Counted from the first letter of the stretch, positions 49,265 through 58,498 are shown. The stretch: 64,000 nucleotides of DNA from Amycolatopsis roodepoortensis (GCF_014873915.1 NZ_JADBEJ010000001.1:1674001-1738000), one strand, 5' to 3'. Translations and numbers: made by a program. Notes: a model not told the origin generated them from the letters alone.

Positions 49265-51750
49265 TAGGACACTGCCAGCTGCGGCCACAGTTCGCCGGAC
49301 AGGCCGCGTTCGAGCTTCGGCCGCAGTTCGTGGTCGTTCATCGACGACACGATCTCGACGGCCTTGTCTTCGGGGTCCGTCCCCTCGAGGCTCGAGAACC
49401 ATCGGACGGCGTCCGGATGCCCGACGTGGACCGCGAGCAGCACCAGCACCGCGCGGAACGGTGCCTCGCGGTCGCCGTCGGAGAGGAATTCGGCCAGTTC
49501 CTCACCGGCGAAACGCGCCCGCAGCAGGCGATACAGGTTCAGCAGTCTCTTCGCGGCCCGCGGGGACCGGATGAGCGGGGCGAGCGTCGGCAGGAAATCC
49601 AGTTCCGCCCGTGAGATCACCAGTCGAGGAGGTCGGACGTCTATTGTGGACTGTTCGGACGACGGTTTCGGTGCTTCCGCACGAGGAGACGGAGCGACCG
49701 TGGCCAGGAGAAGACGGTCGCCGGTGGCTTGATCCGTTCCGGCGGGGGCGGGCGCCGGGCCCGCGTCCGGGATCTCGGTATCGGCGAGCCCGCGCACGAG
49801 CCCCGCGAACCCTGGATCGTCCATGGGGGACAACGTGAACGGCACCTGGAAGATCTTCTCGAGGTAGCTCTCGGCGAAGGATTCGGGATCGTCGCCGATC
49901 ATCTCCTCGTAATGCTGCTCGACGGCCTTCTTGAGCCAGCGGGAGTCGACACCGACCACGACGACGAACACCGGCAGCGCCAGCAGGAGATGGATGGCTT
50001 CGAGGACCTGGACGACGACCTTGGGCGGGCAGCGGTCGAGGTCGTCGACGTACAGCACGGTCCGTTCGATCTTCCCCGAACCGTGCGGTACCTCGGCGAG
50101 CATGGTCGCGAAGGTCTCGAGATCCTTGCGCAGCAAGGAGACCACGCCCAGATGTTCGACGTAGTCCGAAACCCGGGACTCGGCGAACGAGACGAGGTCC
50201 AGCCCAGGGGCGAGTTCGGCGACCGCCTTTTCGAGCCGGTCGGATTCGGCGTCCAGTTCGGCGAGGCGACGCTCGGTCTCTTCGTCCTCTTCGGACGGTC
50301 CGCCGAGTTTGTCCAGCGCCTGGTGGATCCGGTCCGCGCTGGCGCGCATCCGCAGGACGACGGTCAGCACGGAGCTCACCACGGTGAGCCCGCCGAGCAT
50401 TCCGGACACCTGCGACCGGCCGACGAGCAGCGTCACCACCAGGACCGTCACCAGCCCACCGATCAGGACCAGCAGCGGGACCGGGTCCTGCCGCAGGCGT
50501 CGCCAGAATTCGGCGACGTCCGACCGCAGCCCACCGGTTTCCTGTGCCAGCCGTTCGAGGTCTTCGGCGGTGGGCCGGTCGACGCCGATCCTGGACGCGA
50601 TCCACGCCTTGTCCGCCTCGGTGAGGCTGTCGAACACCGCGCGGACGTATTCGCGCGGCTTCCGTCGCCTTCGCTTCGCTTGCTTCTGTTGAGCTGTCAA
50701 GGTTCTGCGTTCGAGGCGGACCGCGCTGAGCCTGCCGAGCAGGGTCTTCTCTGCCTTGCGGCGTTCGGCGAGCAGGTCGGCCTGGCGCTGAAGGTCGTTC
50801 TCGGCGCCGCTCGCGGCGAGGTTGTCGAAGATGTGCGTCGCGAGGCTGGCGAGGAGGTTCGCCTCGCTGTAGTGCCAAGCGTTGAAGCTGATCTGGCGAA
50901 CGCTCGAACAGTAGGAGGACACGGACTTCCCGTGCGTGCCCGCCTCGGTTTCGGCCACTCGCGCGGAATCGGCGAGCTCGCGGACGCGCAGTTGCATCTG
51001 GCGCATGAAGAAGCTCTTGCCCGAACCCCAGCTGCCGAACAGGCCGATCGACAGGGGAGGGGTGATCATCCGGGAGACGACCAGGTCGGCGAGCATGCGC
51101 ACGTCGGGACCGATGCCGAGGCGGTCGACGCCGTCGTCGGTGTCGGGCCGGTAGTCCGCGACGTGGGCGGCGAACGGATCAGGCTCCCCGCTTCCGGAAC
51201 TCACCGGGTTTCGTGCGACGGCGATCTCGTCGATCGTGCGGATGGGCCCCGAGCCGGGGAACATCGCCTTGGCTTCCTCGCGTTCGACGGCGGAGAGCGC
51301 CGGGCCGATACGGAGGACGGTCGGTCCGAGGCGATCGATGGCGGCACGCAGTTCGGGATGATCGTATTGGCTTTCGCCGACCAGCCCCAGCAGGCGGCGC
51401 CGAGGATCCTTGTCGAGCCACTTGGCCACCGCGGCGGGGTCGCGTCCGAGGGTCTGGGGCAGTTTCCGGTCGAGCCAGAGCACCGCGTCGCTGTCCTGCC
51501 GGTCCGTCGCGAGCTCGTCGAGTTCCGGCTCGATGACCAGTTCCGTTCCGGCGTGCATCGTCGTCAAGGCTTCCAGGGCCGAACGCCTCGCACCCGAGTA
51601 GACCTCGTGGACGAGGAGGGTGAACGGCGTGGTCGCGAGCGCCGACCTGAGCGGACCGTCGACATCCCTGGGCAGATAGGCCCCGGGTTTCTCGCCCGGC
51701 GCCTTGTTCATCAGCAGAACCGACGGATCGACGTCGCGCACCAGCACCAT
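49195..51750 (-). CDS. KAP-family P-loop NTPase with inserted membrane pair
   Basis: 851 residues. Walker A IGLFGSWGSGKSFFMRQ (about 235) and Walker B RTVLYVDDLDRCPPKVVV (about 570) define the KAP NTPase; QISFNAWHYSEANLLASL is a KAP signature. Two membrane helices (LLVLIGGLVTVLVVTLLVG, LGGLTVVSSVLTVVLRM) sit between, as in other KAP proteins. The first 200 residues look like a second NTPase-type domain with a ruined P-loop (VHEVYSGARRSALEAL). KAP proteins include phage-exclusion and membrane-organising NTPases; the role here is unknown. GGGAGGGAG precedes the ATG. Ends inside the flavin reductase gene's 3' end. Confidence 0.88.
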   Translation of the reverse strand: MVLVRDVDPSVLLMNKAPGEKPGAYLPRDVDGPLRSALATTPFTLLVHEVYSGARRSALEALTTMHAGTELVIEPELDELATDRQDSDAVLWLDRKLPQTLGRDPAAVAKWLDKDPRRRLLGLVGESQYDHPELRAAIDRLGPTVLRIGPALSAVEREEAKAMFPGSGPIRTIDEIAVARNPVSSGSGEPDPFAAHVADYRPDTDDGVDRLGIGPDVRMLADLVVSRMITPPLSIGLFGSWGSGKSFFMRQMQLRVRELADSARVAETEAGTHGKSVSSYCSSVRQISFNAWHYSEANLLASLATHIFDNLAASGAENDLQRQADLLAERRKAEKTLLGRLSAVRLERRTLTAQQKQAKRRRRKPREYVRAVFDSLTEADKAWIASRIGVDRPTAEDLERLAQETGGLRSDVAEFWRRLRQDPVPLLVLIGGLVTVLVVTLLVGRSQVSGMLGGLTVVSSVLTVVLRMRASADRIHQALDKLGGPSEEDEETERRLAELDAESDRLEKAVAELAPGLDLVSFAESRVSDYVEHLGVVSLLRKDLETFATMLAEVPHGSGKIERTVLYVDDLDRCPPKVVVQVLEAIHLLLALPVFVVVVGVDSRWLKKAVEQHYEEMIGDDPESFAESYLEKIFQVPFTLSPMDDPGFAGLVRGLADTEIPDAGPAPAPAGTDQATGDRLLLATVAPSPRAEAPKPSSEQSTIDVRPPRLVISRAELDFLPTLAPLIRSPRAAKRLLNLYRLLRARFAGEELAEFLSDGDREAPFRAVLVLLAVHVGHPDAVRWFSSLEGTDPEDKAVEIVSSMNDHELRPKLERGLSGELWPQLAVSYQRWLPLVNRFSFARDRSMSGPR

Positions 51751-51855
51751 CCGTGCTCCCTCCCAAGGCCGAACGGAAGGGCAGTCTAGGGGGCAGTCGC
51801 TCAGCTGTGGGTGAAACTCCGCATCCGCTCGGTCACCGGCCGCTACGTTGGTCCC

Positions 51856-53094
51856 ATGACGGGGGAGAGGCTCGACGGAAGGTACGCGAAGCTCTGGGCG
51901 GCGAGTACGACGTCCGCGCTCGGCAGCGGTCTCGCGACGGTGGCGGCGCCGTTGCTGATCGCCTCCCGCACCGACGAGCCGCTCGTGGTCTCGGGCGGGT
52001 TCGCCGTGGCGTGGCTGCCTTGGCTGCTCTTCTCGCTGCCCGGCGGAGTGCTGGCCGACAGGGTGGACCGGCGCAAGCTGATGATCACCCTCGACTGGAT
52101 CCGCGTACCCGCTGTCGCGCTGCTGGCCGTCGCGATCTCGATGGGCGACGTCAGTATCGCCTTGCTGTACGCCGTGCTCTTCGTGATCAACGCGTGCGAG
52201 GTCGTGTTCCGGACGTCGAGCGGGGCGATGCTGCCCGCGATCGTGCCGAAGGCGTTGCTGGAGCGGGCGAACGGGCGGCTGTACGCCGGGACGACGCTGG
52301 CCCACGGCATGCTTTCCGGGCCGCTGAGCGGATTCCTGTTCGGCGTCGCGGCGAGCATCCCGTTCTACGTCAACGCCGGCACGTACGCGGTCAGCGCGCT
52401 GCTGCTCGGATTGATCGCCGGCGCCTACCGGTCACGGCCCGTCGAGCCGGCCGCGCGCCGGTCGATGCGATCGGAGGTGGCCGAGGGGTTCCGCTGGCTC
52501 GCCGGCCAGCGTCTGCTGCGGACCATGATCGGGTTGATCGGGATGCTGAACCTGACGCTCGTCGCGGCCACCTCGGTCCTGGTGCTGCTCGCGAAGGAGC
52601 GGCTCCAGCTGGGTTCCGTCGGGTACGGCCTGCTCTTCACCTGCATGGCGGTGGGCGGGCTACTCGGCTCGGTCATGGGCGACCGGCTGATCGCCTGGTG
52701 CACGCCGACCTGGACGTTGCGGATCGGGCTGCTGATCGAGGCCGGGACCCATCTGGTGCTCGCGACGAGCACGAGCGCACCGGTCGTCGGGGTGACGTTG
52801 TTCCTCTTCGGGGTACACGGCGCCCTGTGGGGAATCGTCGGCAGTTCCCTGCGTCAGCGGCTCACCCCGCCCGGCATGCTGGGCCGGGTCGGCAGCACCA
52901 GTCTGTTCGTAATCGCGGGCGGCAACTGCGTGGGTGCGCTGCTCGGTGGGGCGGTGGCGTCGACGTTCGGGCTGACGACGCCGTACTGGGCCGGTTTCGT
53001 GGTGGCGGTGATCGTTTCCGCGCTCACCTGGCGGGTCTTCGATCGCGAGGTCGTCTCGGCGGCCTACGCGCAAGAGCCCACTGTCAGCCGTTGA
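51856..53094 (+). CDS. MFS transporter (drug exporter-like)
   Basis: 412 residues with 12 predicted membrane segments. Loop 2-3: GGVLADRVDRRKLMITLDWI; the mid-loop RSRPVEPAARRSMRSEVAEG separates two halves. It resembles the enterobactin exporter/macrolide-efflux branch. No ribosome site precedes ATG 51856, but TACGTT ends six bases upstream, suggesting a leaderless message. The 3' end overlaps folE by 11 bases convergently. Substrate unknown. Confidence 0.85.
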   Translation: MTGERLDGRYAKLWAASTTSALGSGLATVAAPLLIASRTDEPLVVSGGFAVAWLPWLLFSLPGGVLADRVDRRKLMITLDWIRVPAVALLAVAISMGDVSIALLYAVLFVINACEVVFRTSSGAMLPAIVPKALLERANGRLYAGTTLAHGMLSGPLSGFLFGVAASIPFYVNAGTYAVSALLLGLIAGAYRSRPVEPAARRSMRSEVAEGFRWLAGQRLLRTMIGLIGMLNLTLVAATSVLVLLAKERLQLGSVGYGLLFTCMAVGGLLGSVMGDRLIAWCTPTWTLRIGLLIEAGTHLVLATSTSAPVVGVTLFLFGVHGALWGIVGSSLRQRLTPPGMLGRVGSTSLFVIAGGNCVGALLGGAVASTFGLTTPYWAGFVVAVIVSALTWRVFDREVVSAAYAQEPTVSR

Positions 53095-53680
53095 TCCCGG
53101 TGAGCGCGAAGAACTCCTGGCGCGAACGAGCGTCTTCGCGAAGCGTGCCGAGCAGGGTCGAGGTGACGGTGCTCGACCCGACGGCCTGGACCCCGCGCAA
53201 CGTCATGCACGAGTGCTCCGCTTCGATCACCACGCCGACGCCGCGCGGTTCGAGCTGCTCTTCGAGCCAGTCGGCGACCTGTTTCGTGAGCCGTTCCTGA
53301 ACCTGCGGACGGCAGGCGAAGTGCTCGACGATCCTGGCCAGCTTCGACAGGCCGAGGATCCGCTCTCCCGGCAGGTAGCCCACGTGCGCGACCCCGACGA
53401 ACGGCAGCAGGTGGTGCTCGCAGACCGACCGGACCGGGATCCCCCTGGCGAGGACGAGCTCGTCGTAGCCCTCGTCGTTGGGGAACGTCGTGAGATCGAA
53501 CGGCCGGGGGGTGAACAGCTCGGCGTACGCGCGCGCCATCCGGCCCGGCGTGCCGCGGAGGCTTTCGGAGTCCAGCGGGATGCCCAGTGCGGTGAGGAGA
53601 TCGGCGGCCGCGGTCTCGGCCGCCGCCAGGTCCGGCCCCGGCCCGGATTCGTGCACGACGCGCAAGGCAGGAGTGGACAT
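53084..53680 (-). CDS. folE: GTP cyclohydrolase I
   Basis: 198 residues; opens GTP to dihydroneopterin triphosphate, the first step to folate and pterins. Zinc and catalytic residues are in SVCEHHLLPFVGVAHVGYLP (about 85-104), LSKLARIVEHFACRPQVQER and IEAEHSCMTLRGVQ. AGGAGG precedes the ATG. No other folate genes adjoin, so this may be a second, free-standing copy used for pterin cofactors or deazaguanine compounds; that cannot be told here. Confidence 0.93.
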   Translation of the reverse strand: MSTPALRVVHESGPGPDLAAAETAAADLLTALGIPLDSESLRGTPGRMARAYAELFTPRPFDLTTFPNDEGYDELVLARGIPVRSVCEHHLLPFVGVAHVGYLPGERILGLSKLARIVEHFACRPQVQERLTKQVADWLEEQLEPRGVGVVIEAEHSCMTLRGVQAVGSSTVTSTLLGTLREDARSRQEFFALTGING

Positions 53681-53755
53681 TGGGCCTCCTAGGCTGAAAC
53701 CGATCCCCCGGTGGATTAAACCAAGACTTTTGGGTGTTTTGCCACCCGGTGGCTC

Positions 53756-53771
53756 ATCTTACATGGTAGAT
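53756..53771. promoter_or_regulatory. candidate operator between folE and the Cys-rich regulator
   Basis: ATCTTACATGGTAGAT is self-complementary at 12 of 16 positions and lies 42 bases before the regulator's GTG start in an AT-richer divergent gap. Confidence 0.4.
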
Positions 53772-53812
53772 CGACACTCCAGAATGTTCCGCCGGTTGAG
53801 ATAGGCGATATC

Positions 53813-54541
53813 GTGGTGAACGTGACAGTGTCCGACCCGCCAGACCCGGACGGCCTCGACGCCCCCGCCATCGCCGCGGTGGCGGCGCTCGACGACGACC
53901 TCCGTCGCGGCATGTACGCCTACGCCCGGCGCGCGAGGCGGCCTGTCACACGTGACGAAGCCGCGGCGGCGGTCGGGATCTCCCGCAAGCTGGCCGCCTT
54001 CCATCTCGACAAGCTCGTGGCGGCCGGGTTGCTCAGATTCGGCTTCGCGGCGGGCCCGGTGGTGAAGGTGGGGCGCAGGCCGAAGGTCTACGAACCCGTC
54101 GACGAGGCCATCCAGGTGCAGCTTCCCGCCCGGCGGCACGAGATCCTGGCGGGCATCCTCGCCGAGGCCGTGCTCGCCGAAGGGAGCGGTGAGACAGCGC
54201 GGGAAGCGGTGTTGCGGGTCGCGGGGGAGCGCGGTTTCGCGGCGGGCGAAGAGGAACGCGCGCGAACGCGGCCGGGCAGGCTCGGCGCGGAACGCGCGCT
54301 CACCGTCGCGGAAGGGGTGCTTCGCCGCTACGGCTTCGAGCCGAGCCGGGACAGCAGGACCTGTGTCCGGCTGCGGAACTGCCCGTTCCATCCGCTGGCC
54401 GCCGAGGCCCCGGAGCTGGTCTGCGGGATCAACCAGGCCTTCCTGGCTGGTTTCCTGAACGGCGTGCGCGCCGGGAACGTGGAGGCGGCCCTCGTTCCCG
54501 GCGCGGCCGAGTGCTGTGTGGAACTACGGCAGGCGGAGTAG
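53813..54541 (+). CDS. HTH regulator with C-terminal Cys cluster (possible Fe-S sensor)
   Basis: 242 residues. A winged helix (RRPVTRDEAAAAVGISRKLA, AFHLDKLVAAGLLRFGF) is followed by VVKVGRRPKVYEPVDE and a C-terminal domain with Cys in TCVRLRNCPFHPLA, LVCGINQAFLAG and AAECCVELR. The C-x-x-F-H plus later Cys arrangement recalls SufR-like [4Fe-4S] regulators; this is resemblance, not proof. Start is GTG 53813 or 53816. It is followed after four bases by a convergent AhpD-like gene and is divergent from folE. Confidence 0.75.
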   Translation: MVNVTVSDPPDPDGLDAPAIAAVAALDDDLRRGMYAYARRARRPVTRDEAAAAVGISRKLAAFHLDKLVAAGLLRFGFAAGPVVKVGRRPKVYEPVDEAIQVQLPARRHEILAGILAEAVLAEGSGETAREAVLRVAGERGFAAGEEERARTRPGRLGAERALTVAEGVLRRYGFEPSRDSRTCVRLRNCPFHPLAAEAPELVCGINQAFLAGFLNGVRAGNVEAALVPGAAECCVELRQAE

Positions 54542-54545
54542 CCGG

Positions 54546-54998
54546 TCAGGCGGCGCCGGCGATCTGCCGCGTGGCGACGTTGAGCCGGTTCCAGGTGTTG
54601 ATGGCGGCGATGGAAAGGACCAGGCTCGACAGCTGCGCTTCGTCGTAGTGACGGGCCGCCTCGTTCCAGACCTCGTCGTCGACCGGGTCGGTCCGGTCCG
54701 CGATCCGGGTGATGGCCTCGGCCAGCGCGAGCGCCGCCCGTTCGGCGTCGGTGAAATAGGCCGTGTCGCGCCACGCCGCCACGGTGAAGATCCGCTCGTC
54801 GGATTCGCCCGCCTTGCGCAGCTCCTTGGTGTGCATCTCCAGGCAGCCGCTGCATCCGTTGATCTGGCTCGCGCGGACGTGCATCAGGTAGTGCGTGGTC
54901 TTCGGGACACCGGTGTCGCCGGTCGACTCCGCCAGCGCGATCAAGGCCTTCAAGGTGGAGGGGTTCGCGAGGGCGGGATTCGGGATGCGGGTTTCCAT
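54546..54998 (-). CDS. carboxymuconolactone decarboxylase/AhpD-like protein
   Basis: 150 residues. INGCSGCLEMHTKELRKAG holds the redox CxxC and the His of the AhpD fold; ALALAEAITRIAD and HYDEAQLSSLVLSIAAINTW complete it. It is probably an alkylhydroperoxidase-type thiol reductase in the cytoplasm. GAAGGAGA precedes the ATG. Convergent with the Cys-rich regulator, which would fit an oxidative-stress pair. Confidence 0.88.
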   Translation of the reverse strand: METRIPNPALANPSTLKALIALAESTGDTGVPKTTHYLMHVRASQINGCSGCLEMHTKELRKAGESDERIFTVAAWRDTAYFTDAERAALALAEAITRIADRTDPVDDEVWNEAARHYDEAQLSSLVLSIAAINTWNRLNVATRQIAGAA

Positions 54999-55081
54999 AT
55001 TCGTTCTCCTTCGGGGTTTCCGTCTTGCTTTCATCGCACTGACGGATCCCGGCACGGAGATGTGACCGGTTGCTGAAAGTC

Positions 55082-56458
55082 TTAGGCGGCCACCGACGCC
55101 CGGTCGCGGAGCGAGACCTCCAGCTTGAAGCCCTCCGGCTTGAGGGTCAGCAGCTCCTGCACCTTCAGCCGATAAGACGGGTCGCCGCGCAGCTCGTACC
55201 GGCTCAGTAGCATCCCGAGCACCAGCGTCGCCTCGTGCAGGGCGAACTGCCGCCCGATGCAGGCCCGCTCGCCGGTGCCGAAGGGTTTGTAGACGTGAGC
55301 CGGACGGGCGCGGTTGCGTTCCGGGGAGAACCGGTCCGGATCGAACGACTCGGGATCGTCTCCCCACACGGGATCACGGTGCAGCGCCGGGATGAGCACC
55401 AGCGCCCATTGTCCCTTCCGCATCGGATACTCACCGCCGACGACGGTGTCCACCTGGGCCTGGCGCGCGAAGGCCGGCGCCGTCGGCCAGAGCCGGAGCG
55501 CTTCGTCGAGGACTCGCCGGACGTAACGGAGTTTCGCGACTTCCTCGTAGGACGGGTCCGGGTTCGCGCCCCAGACCTTGTCCACTTCGGACTGTGCGCG
55601 GGCCAGGACGTCCGGATTCCTGGCTAGGTAGTACAGGGCGAACGACAGCGCGCCCGAGGTGGTCTCGTGCCCGGCCACGAGGAACGTGATGATCTGGTGC
55701 CGGATGTTGTCCTCGTCCAGCGCCTCACCGGTGCTCGGCTGCGTGGTGTTCAGCATGAGCCCGAGCAGGTCTTCGGTGCTCGTGTCGTTCCGGCGCGCCT
55801 CGATGACGTCGGCGACGACGGAGTGGAGGAACGCCAGGTCGGCTTCGTTGCGCTGGTTCGCCTTGCGGCTGAGGAGCGGGCCGATGACCGGCGGCTGGAT
55901 GGCCATCCGCTGCGCGTGCCGCAGCGTGCGGACCATCGCGGCGACGAACGGATGCGGCTCGGCGCGTTCGAACGACGAGAAGCTGTAACCGAATCCGGTC
56001 CGGCCGATGGTCTCCAGCGTCAGCTTGGTCATGTCGTCCGCGACGTCGACCTCGCCACCCCTGTCCCACGTGTCCAGCAGCTGGCGGGTGATCGCCAGCA
56101 TCGTCGGGTGATAACGCTGCATGGCGTTGCGGCTGAACGCGGGCGCGAGGATCTCGTGCGCGCGCCGCCAGTTCGGCTCTTCGTTGTGGGCCGTGAACAG
56201 ACCGTCGCCGCCGAGTGGGCGCAGGTTCGAGATCGCGGGCGTGACGTGCTTCGCGAAGCGCTTCTCGTCGGAGAGGTCGGCGACCATCTCGGCACCGTTG
56301 ACGAACACGATGCTCCGGCCGAACACCTTGCGCTCGAAGACGGGGCCCAGCTCGGCCGCGTGGCGCATCGAGTCCTGGACCGGCGTCTTCGGCGACACGC
56401 CGAGCACGTCGCCGATCAGCGGGATCCGTCGCGGGGGATGGGGGAGAGCGGTGGCCAT
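55082..56458 (-). CDS. cytochrome P450, CYP102-like heme domain without reductase
   Basis: 458 residues. I-helix FLVAGHETTSGALSF, ExxR in LDEALRLWPTAPAF, heme loop KPFGTGERACIGRQFALHEA with Cys400 as ligand. The sequence strongly resembles the P450 half of fatty-acid hydroxylase P450 BM3 (CYP102), down to LTLKPEGFKLEV at its end, but it stops there, so it must use separate electron-transfer proteins. It probably hydroxylates fatty acids. Divergent from a TetR gene, paralleling the BM3/Bm3R1 pair. GGAGGGG precedes the ATG. Confidence 0.9.
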   Translation of the reverse strand: MATALPHPPRRIPLIGDVLGVSPKTPVQDSMRHAAELGPVFERKVFGRSIVFVNGAEMVADLSDEKRFAKHVTPAISNLRPLGGDGLFTAHNEEPNWRRAHEILAPAFSRNAMQRYHPTMLAITRQLLDTWDRGGEVDVADDMTKLTLETIGRTGFGYSFSSFERAEPHPFVAAMVRTLRHAQRMAIQPPVIGPLLSRKANQRNEADLAFLHSVVADVIEARRNDTSTEDLLGLMLNTTQPSTGEALDEDNIRHQIITFLVAGHETTSGALSFALYYLARNPDVLARAQSEVDKVWGANPDPSYEEVAKLRYVRRVLDEALRLWPTAPAFARQAQVDTVVGGEYPMRKGQWALVLIPALHRDPVWGDDPESFDPDRFSPERNRARPAHVYKPFGTGERACIGRQFALHEATLVLGMLLSRYELRGDPSYRLKVQELLTLKPEGFKLEVSLRDRASVAA

Positions 56459-56557
56459 CGAGCCCCTCCAGGTGAGCACTGCGAGCACTGTTGAACCGGT
56501 ATCCAATAGCGAGCGTGGCCTGTTACTGAACTCGTGTCAAGTAAGTACGATGCCCAG

Positions 56558-57154
56558 ATGGCGCCTAGTACCTCCGGGAAACCCCGCAGCAGGCTGAGCA
56601 CCGCCGAGCGGCGGGAACAGCTGCTGCGGATCGGCGCCCGCCTCTTCGCGGAGCGGCCGTACGACGACGTGTGGATCGAGCAGGTCGCGGACATCGCCGA
56701 GGTGTCCCGGGGGCTGCTGTACCACTACTTCCCGACGAAACGGGACTTCGTCACCGAGGTCATCAAGGCGCAGGGTGAACGCCTGCTCGAGATGACCAAG
56801 TCCGATCCCACGCTCCCCGTCGCGGAGCAGCTGACCGCTGGTCTCGACGCTTACCTGCGCTACGTCGAAGCCAACGAGGACGGCTACCGGGCGCTGCACT
56901 CGGGCACGTCGATCGCCGTCGACGGCGTGCGCGAGGTCCTGGACAACAACTTCGCCGAACAGGGACGCCGGATCCTGGAGGTGCTGTGCCCGGACGGCGA
57001 GCCGCCGGAGACCCTGCGGGTGCTCGTCCGCGGATGGCTGGCCTTCGTCGTCGCGGTCTGTCTCGACTGGCTCAAGTACCGGAAGCTGACCCGGGAAGAG
57101 ATCCGGGATCTGTGCGCGAAGGCGTTGCTCGACCTCGTCGACGTGCCAACATGA
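56558..57154 (+). CDS. TetR-family regulator
   Basis: 198 residues. HTH: RREQLLRIGARLFAERPYDD, IAEVSRGLLYHYFPTKRDFV. The ligand domain contains LDAYLRYVEANEDGYRALHS and LRVLVRGWLAFVVAVCLDWL, as in fatty-acid-responsive TetR proteins. A GTG at 56534 would add eight residues. Divergent from the P450, 99 bases apart, and probably its repressor. The last 83 bases overlap the convergent glycosyltransferase gene. Confidence 0.85.
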   Translation: MAPSTSGKPRSRLSTAERREQLLRIGARLFAERPYDDVWIEQVADIAEVSRGLLYHYFPTKRDFVTEVIKAQGERLLEMTKSDPTLPVAEQLTAGLDAYLRYVEANEDGYRALHSGTSIAVDGVREVLDNNFAEQGRRILEVLCPDGEPPETLRVLVRGWLAFVVAVCLDWLKYRKLTREEIRDLCAKALLDLVDVPT

Positions 57155-57866
57155 CCTCGGCGCGCTCCTCGATCAGCTTCATCCGCGCGAGCCGCTCGCC
57201 GTCGTCGTTGTGCGCCGCGGACCGGGTGACCTGCCCGGCCCACTTCCGGTAGAACATGCCGCACGTGGAGACGAAGTAGCCGTCGGAGCTGGCGTTGGCG
57301 GCGAGGATCAGCCCGGTGTCCTCCGACGCGGGCAACGCCATCCAGCCGCCGAGTTCCAGCAGCAGCTCACGGCGGATGCACAGCGTCCCGGCCACCACCG
57401 ACGACACGTAGCCGTTGCGCTGCCAGTGGCGCAGGATCGCGCCGCGTTCGATCCTTCCCTCTTCCGGGTCGCTGTCGACGCCGGCCGTGGTCCCGTCGGG
57501 AAAGAGGTCGAGCACCCGGCAGGTCGTCCAGCCGACCTCGGGATCCTCCAGTGCCGCGATGTCCCGCGCGAGCGCGCCGGGTGCCAAGAGGTCGTCGGCG
57601 TCGAGTGCCTTGATCAGCTCGCCGGTGGAGCGCGACAGGGCCAGCATCCGCGCGACCCCGGGGCCGCCCCGCCGCCCCGAGCCGGCCAGTACGCGTTCGT
57701 CCGCGGGGAGGACGCCGTCGAGCAGACCGGTCTCGCCGTCCTCCTGTACCAGCCATTCCCAGGCCCAGCCCGGCGGGAGTTCCTGCGCGGCGAGGGATTC
57801 GTACGTCTCGGCCAGGTACGGCAGGCTCGGCGGGTGGACCGGCGTGATCACGCTGACGACGCGCAT
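57072..57866 (-). CDS. family 2 glycosyltransferase
   Basis: 264 residues. GT-A fold: VSVITPVHPPSLPYLAETYE, ELIKALDADDLLAPGALARD with the DxD-type DADD, and IRRELLLELGGWMALPASED. It transfers a sugar from a nucleotide donor; acceptor unknown. Starts two bases after the methyltransferase gene's end on the same strand, so they are one operon. Confidence 0.85.
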   Translation of the reverse strand: MRVVSVITPVHPPSLPYLAETYESLAAQELPPGWAWEWLVQEDGETGLLDGVLPADERVLAGSGRRGGPGVARMLALSRSTGELIKALDADDLLAPGALARDIAALEDPEVGWTTCRVLDLFPDGTTAGVDSDPEEGRIERGAILRHWQRNGYVSSVVAGTLCIRRELLLELGGWMALPASEDTGLILAANASSDGYFVSTCGMFYRKWAGQVTRSAAHNDDGERLARMKLIEERAEVMLARRRGRATPSRTDPGSLPGSASGT

Positions 57867-57868
57867 GG

Positions 57869-58498
57869 TCAGACCGGGCGCCGAGCCGTGATCAGGAGGT
57901 GTTCCTCCGGCGGTGTCCCCGGTTCATCCGCGGTGAAGACCTCCGTATGGGTGCCGGTGACCTCCATCCCGGCCGCTTCGACTCGCCGGACGAGGTCGTC
58001 CGGGGCGAAACTGGTGACGCGGAAGGTGCGGCCGAAGAACTCCGCGGGCGCGTCCTCGGCGTCACGCGGAACGGTGACGAGCGCGAAGAGCCCGCCCGGT
58101 ACCAGCCAGCGCGCGATGTCGGCGAGCACGGCTTCGGTGTCCCTGCGCGGCATCTGGAGGAACGGGAAGAAGGCGCAGACGGCCTCCCACGACTCGGGCG
58201 GCGAGGTCCAGTCACGCACGTCGGCGTGGACGAAGGTGGCGGCGGGAACCTGCTCACGCGCGAGGTCGATCATCACCGGCGACACGTCGAGCCCGGTCAC
58301 CCGATGGCCCGCGGCGGAGAGCTCCTCGGCCACCGGCCTGCCGGTGCCGCTGCCGAGGTCGAGCACCCTGGATGACGGCGGCAGGCCGTCCAGCAGCTGC
58401 CGCACCGCCCTGTCGACCACCGGCGCCCGTCCGAAGACGTCTTCGTAGGCGGAACCGATGGCGTCGAACAACTCTGCCGCCGTGGCCGGACGGTCCAT
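57869..58498 (-). CDS. SAM-dependent class I methyltransferase
   Basis: 209 residues. Motif I VLDLGSGTGRPVAEELSAAG (about 45), motif II HRVTGLDVSPVMIDLAR, then ATFVHADVRDW and ADIARWLVPGGLFALV. Substrate unknown; co-transcribed with the following glycosyltransferase, so a shared glycan or metabolite is possible. The ATG at 58498 fits the domain start. Confidence 0.87.
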   Translation of the reverse strand: MDRPATAAELFDAIGSAYEDVFGRAPVVDRAVRQLLDGLPPSSRVLDLGSGTGRPVAEELSAAGHRVTGLDVSPVMIDLAREQVPAATFVHADVRDWTSPPESWEAVCAFFPFLQMPRRDTEAVLADIARWLVPGGLFALVTVPRDAEDAPAEFFGRTFRVTSFAPDDLVRRVEAAGMEVTGTHTEVFTADEPGTPPEEHLLITARRPV

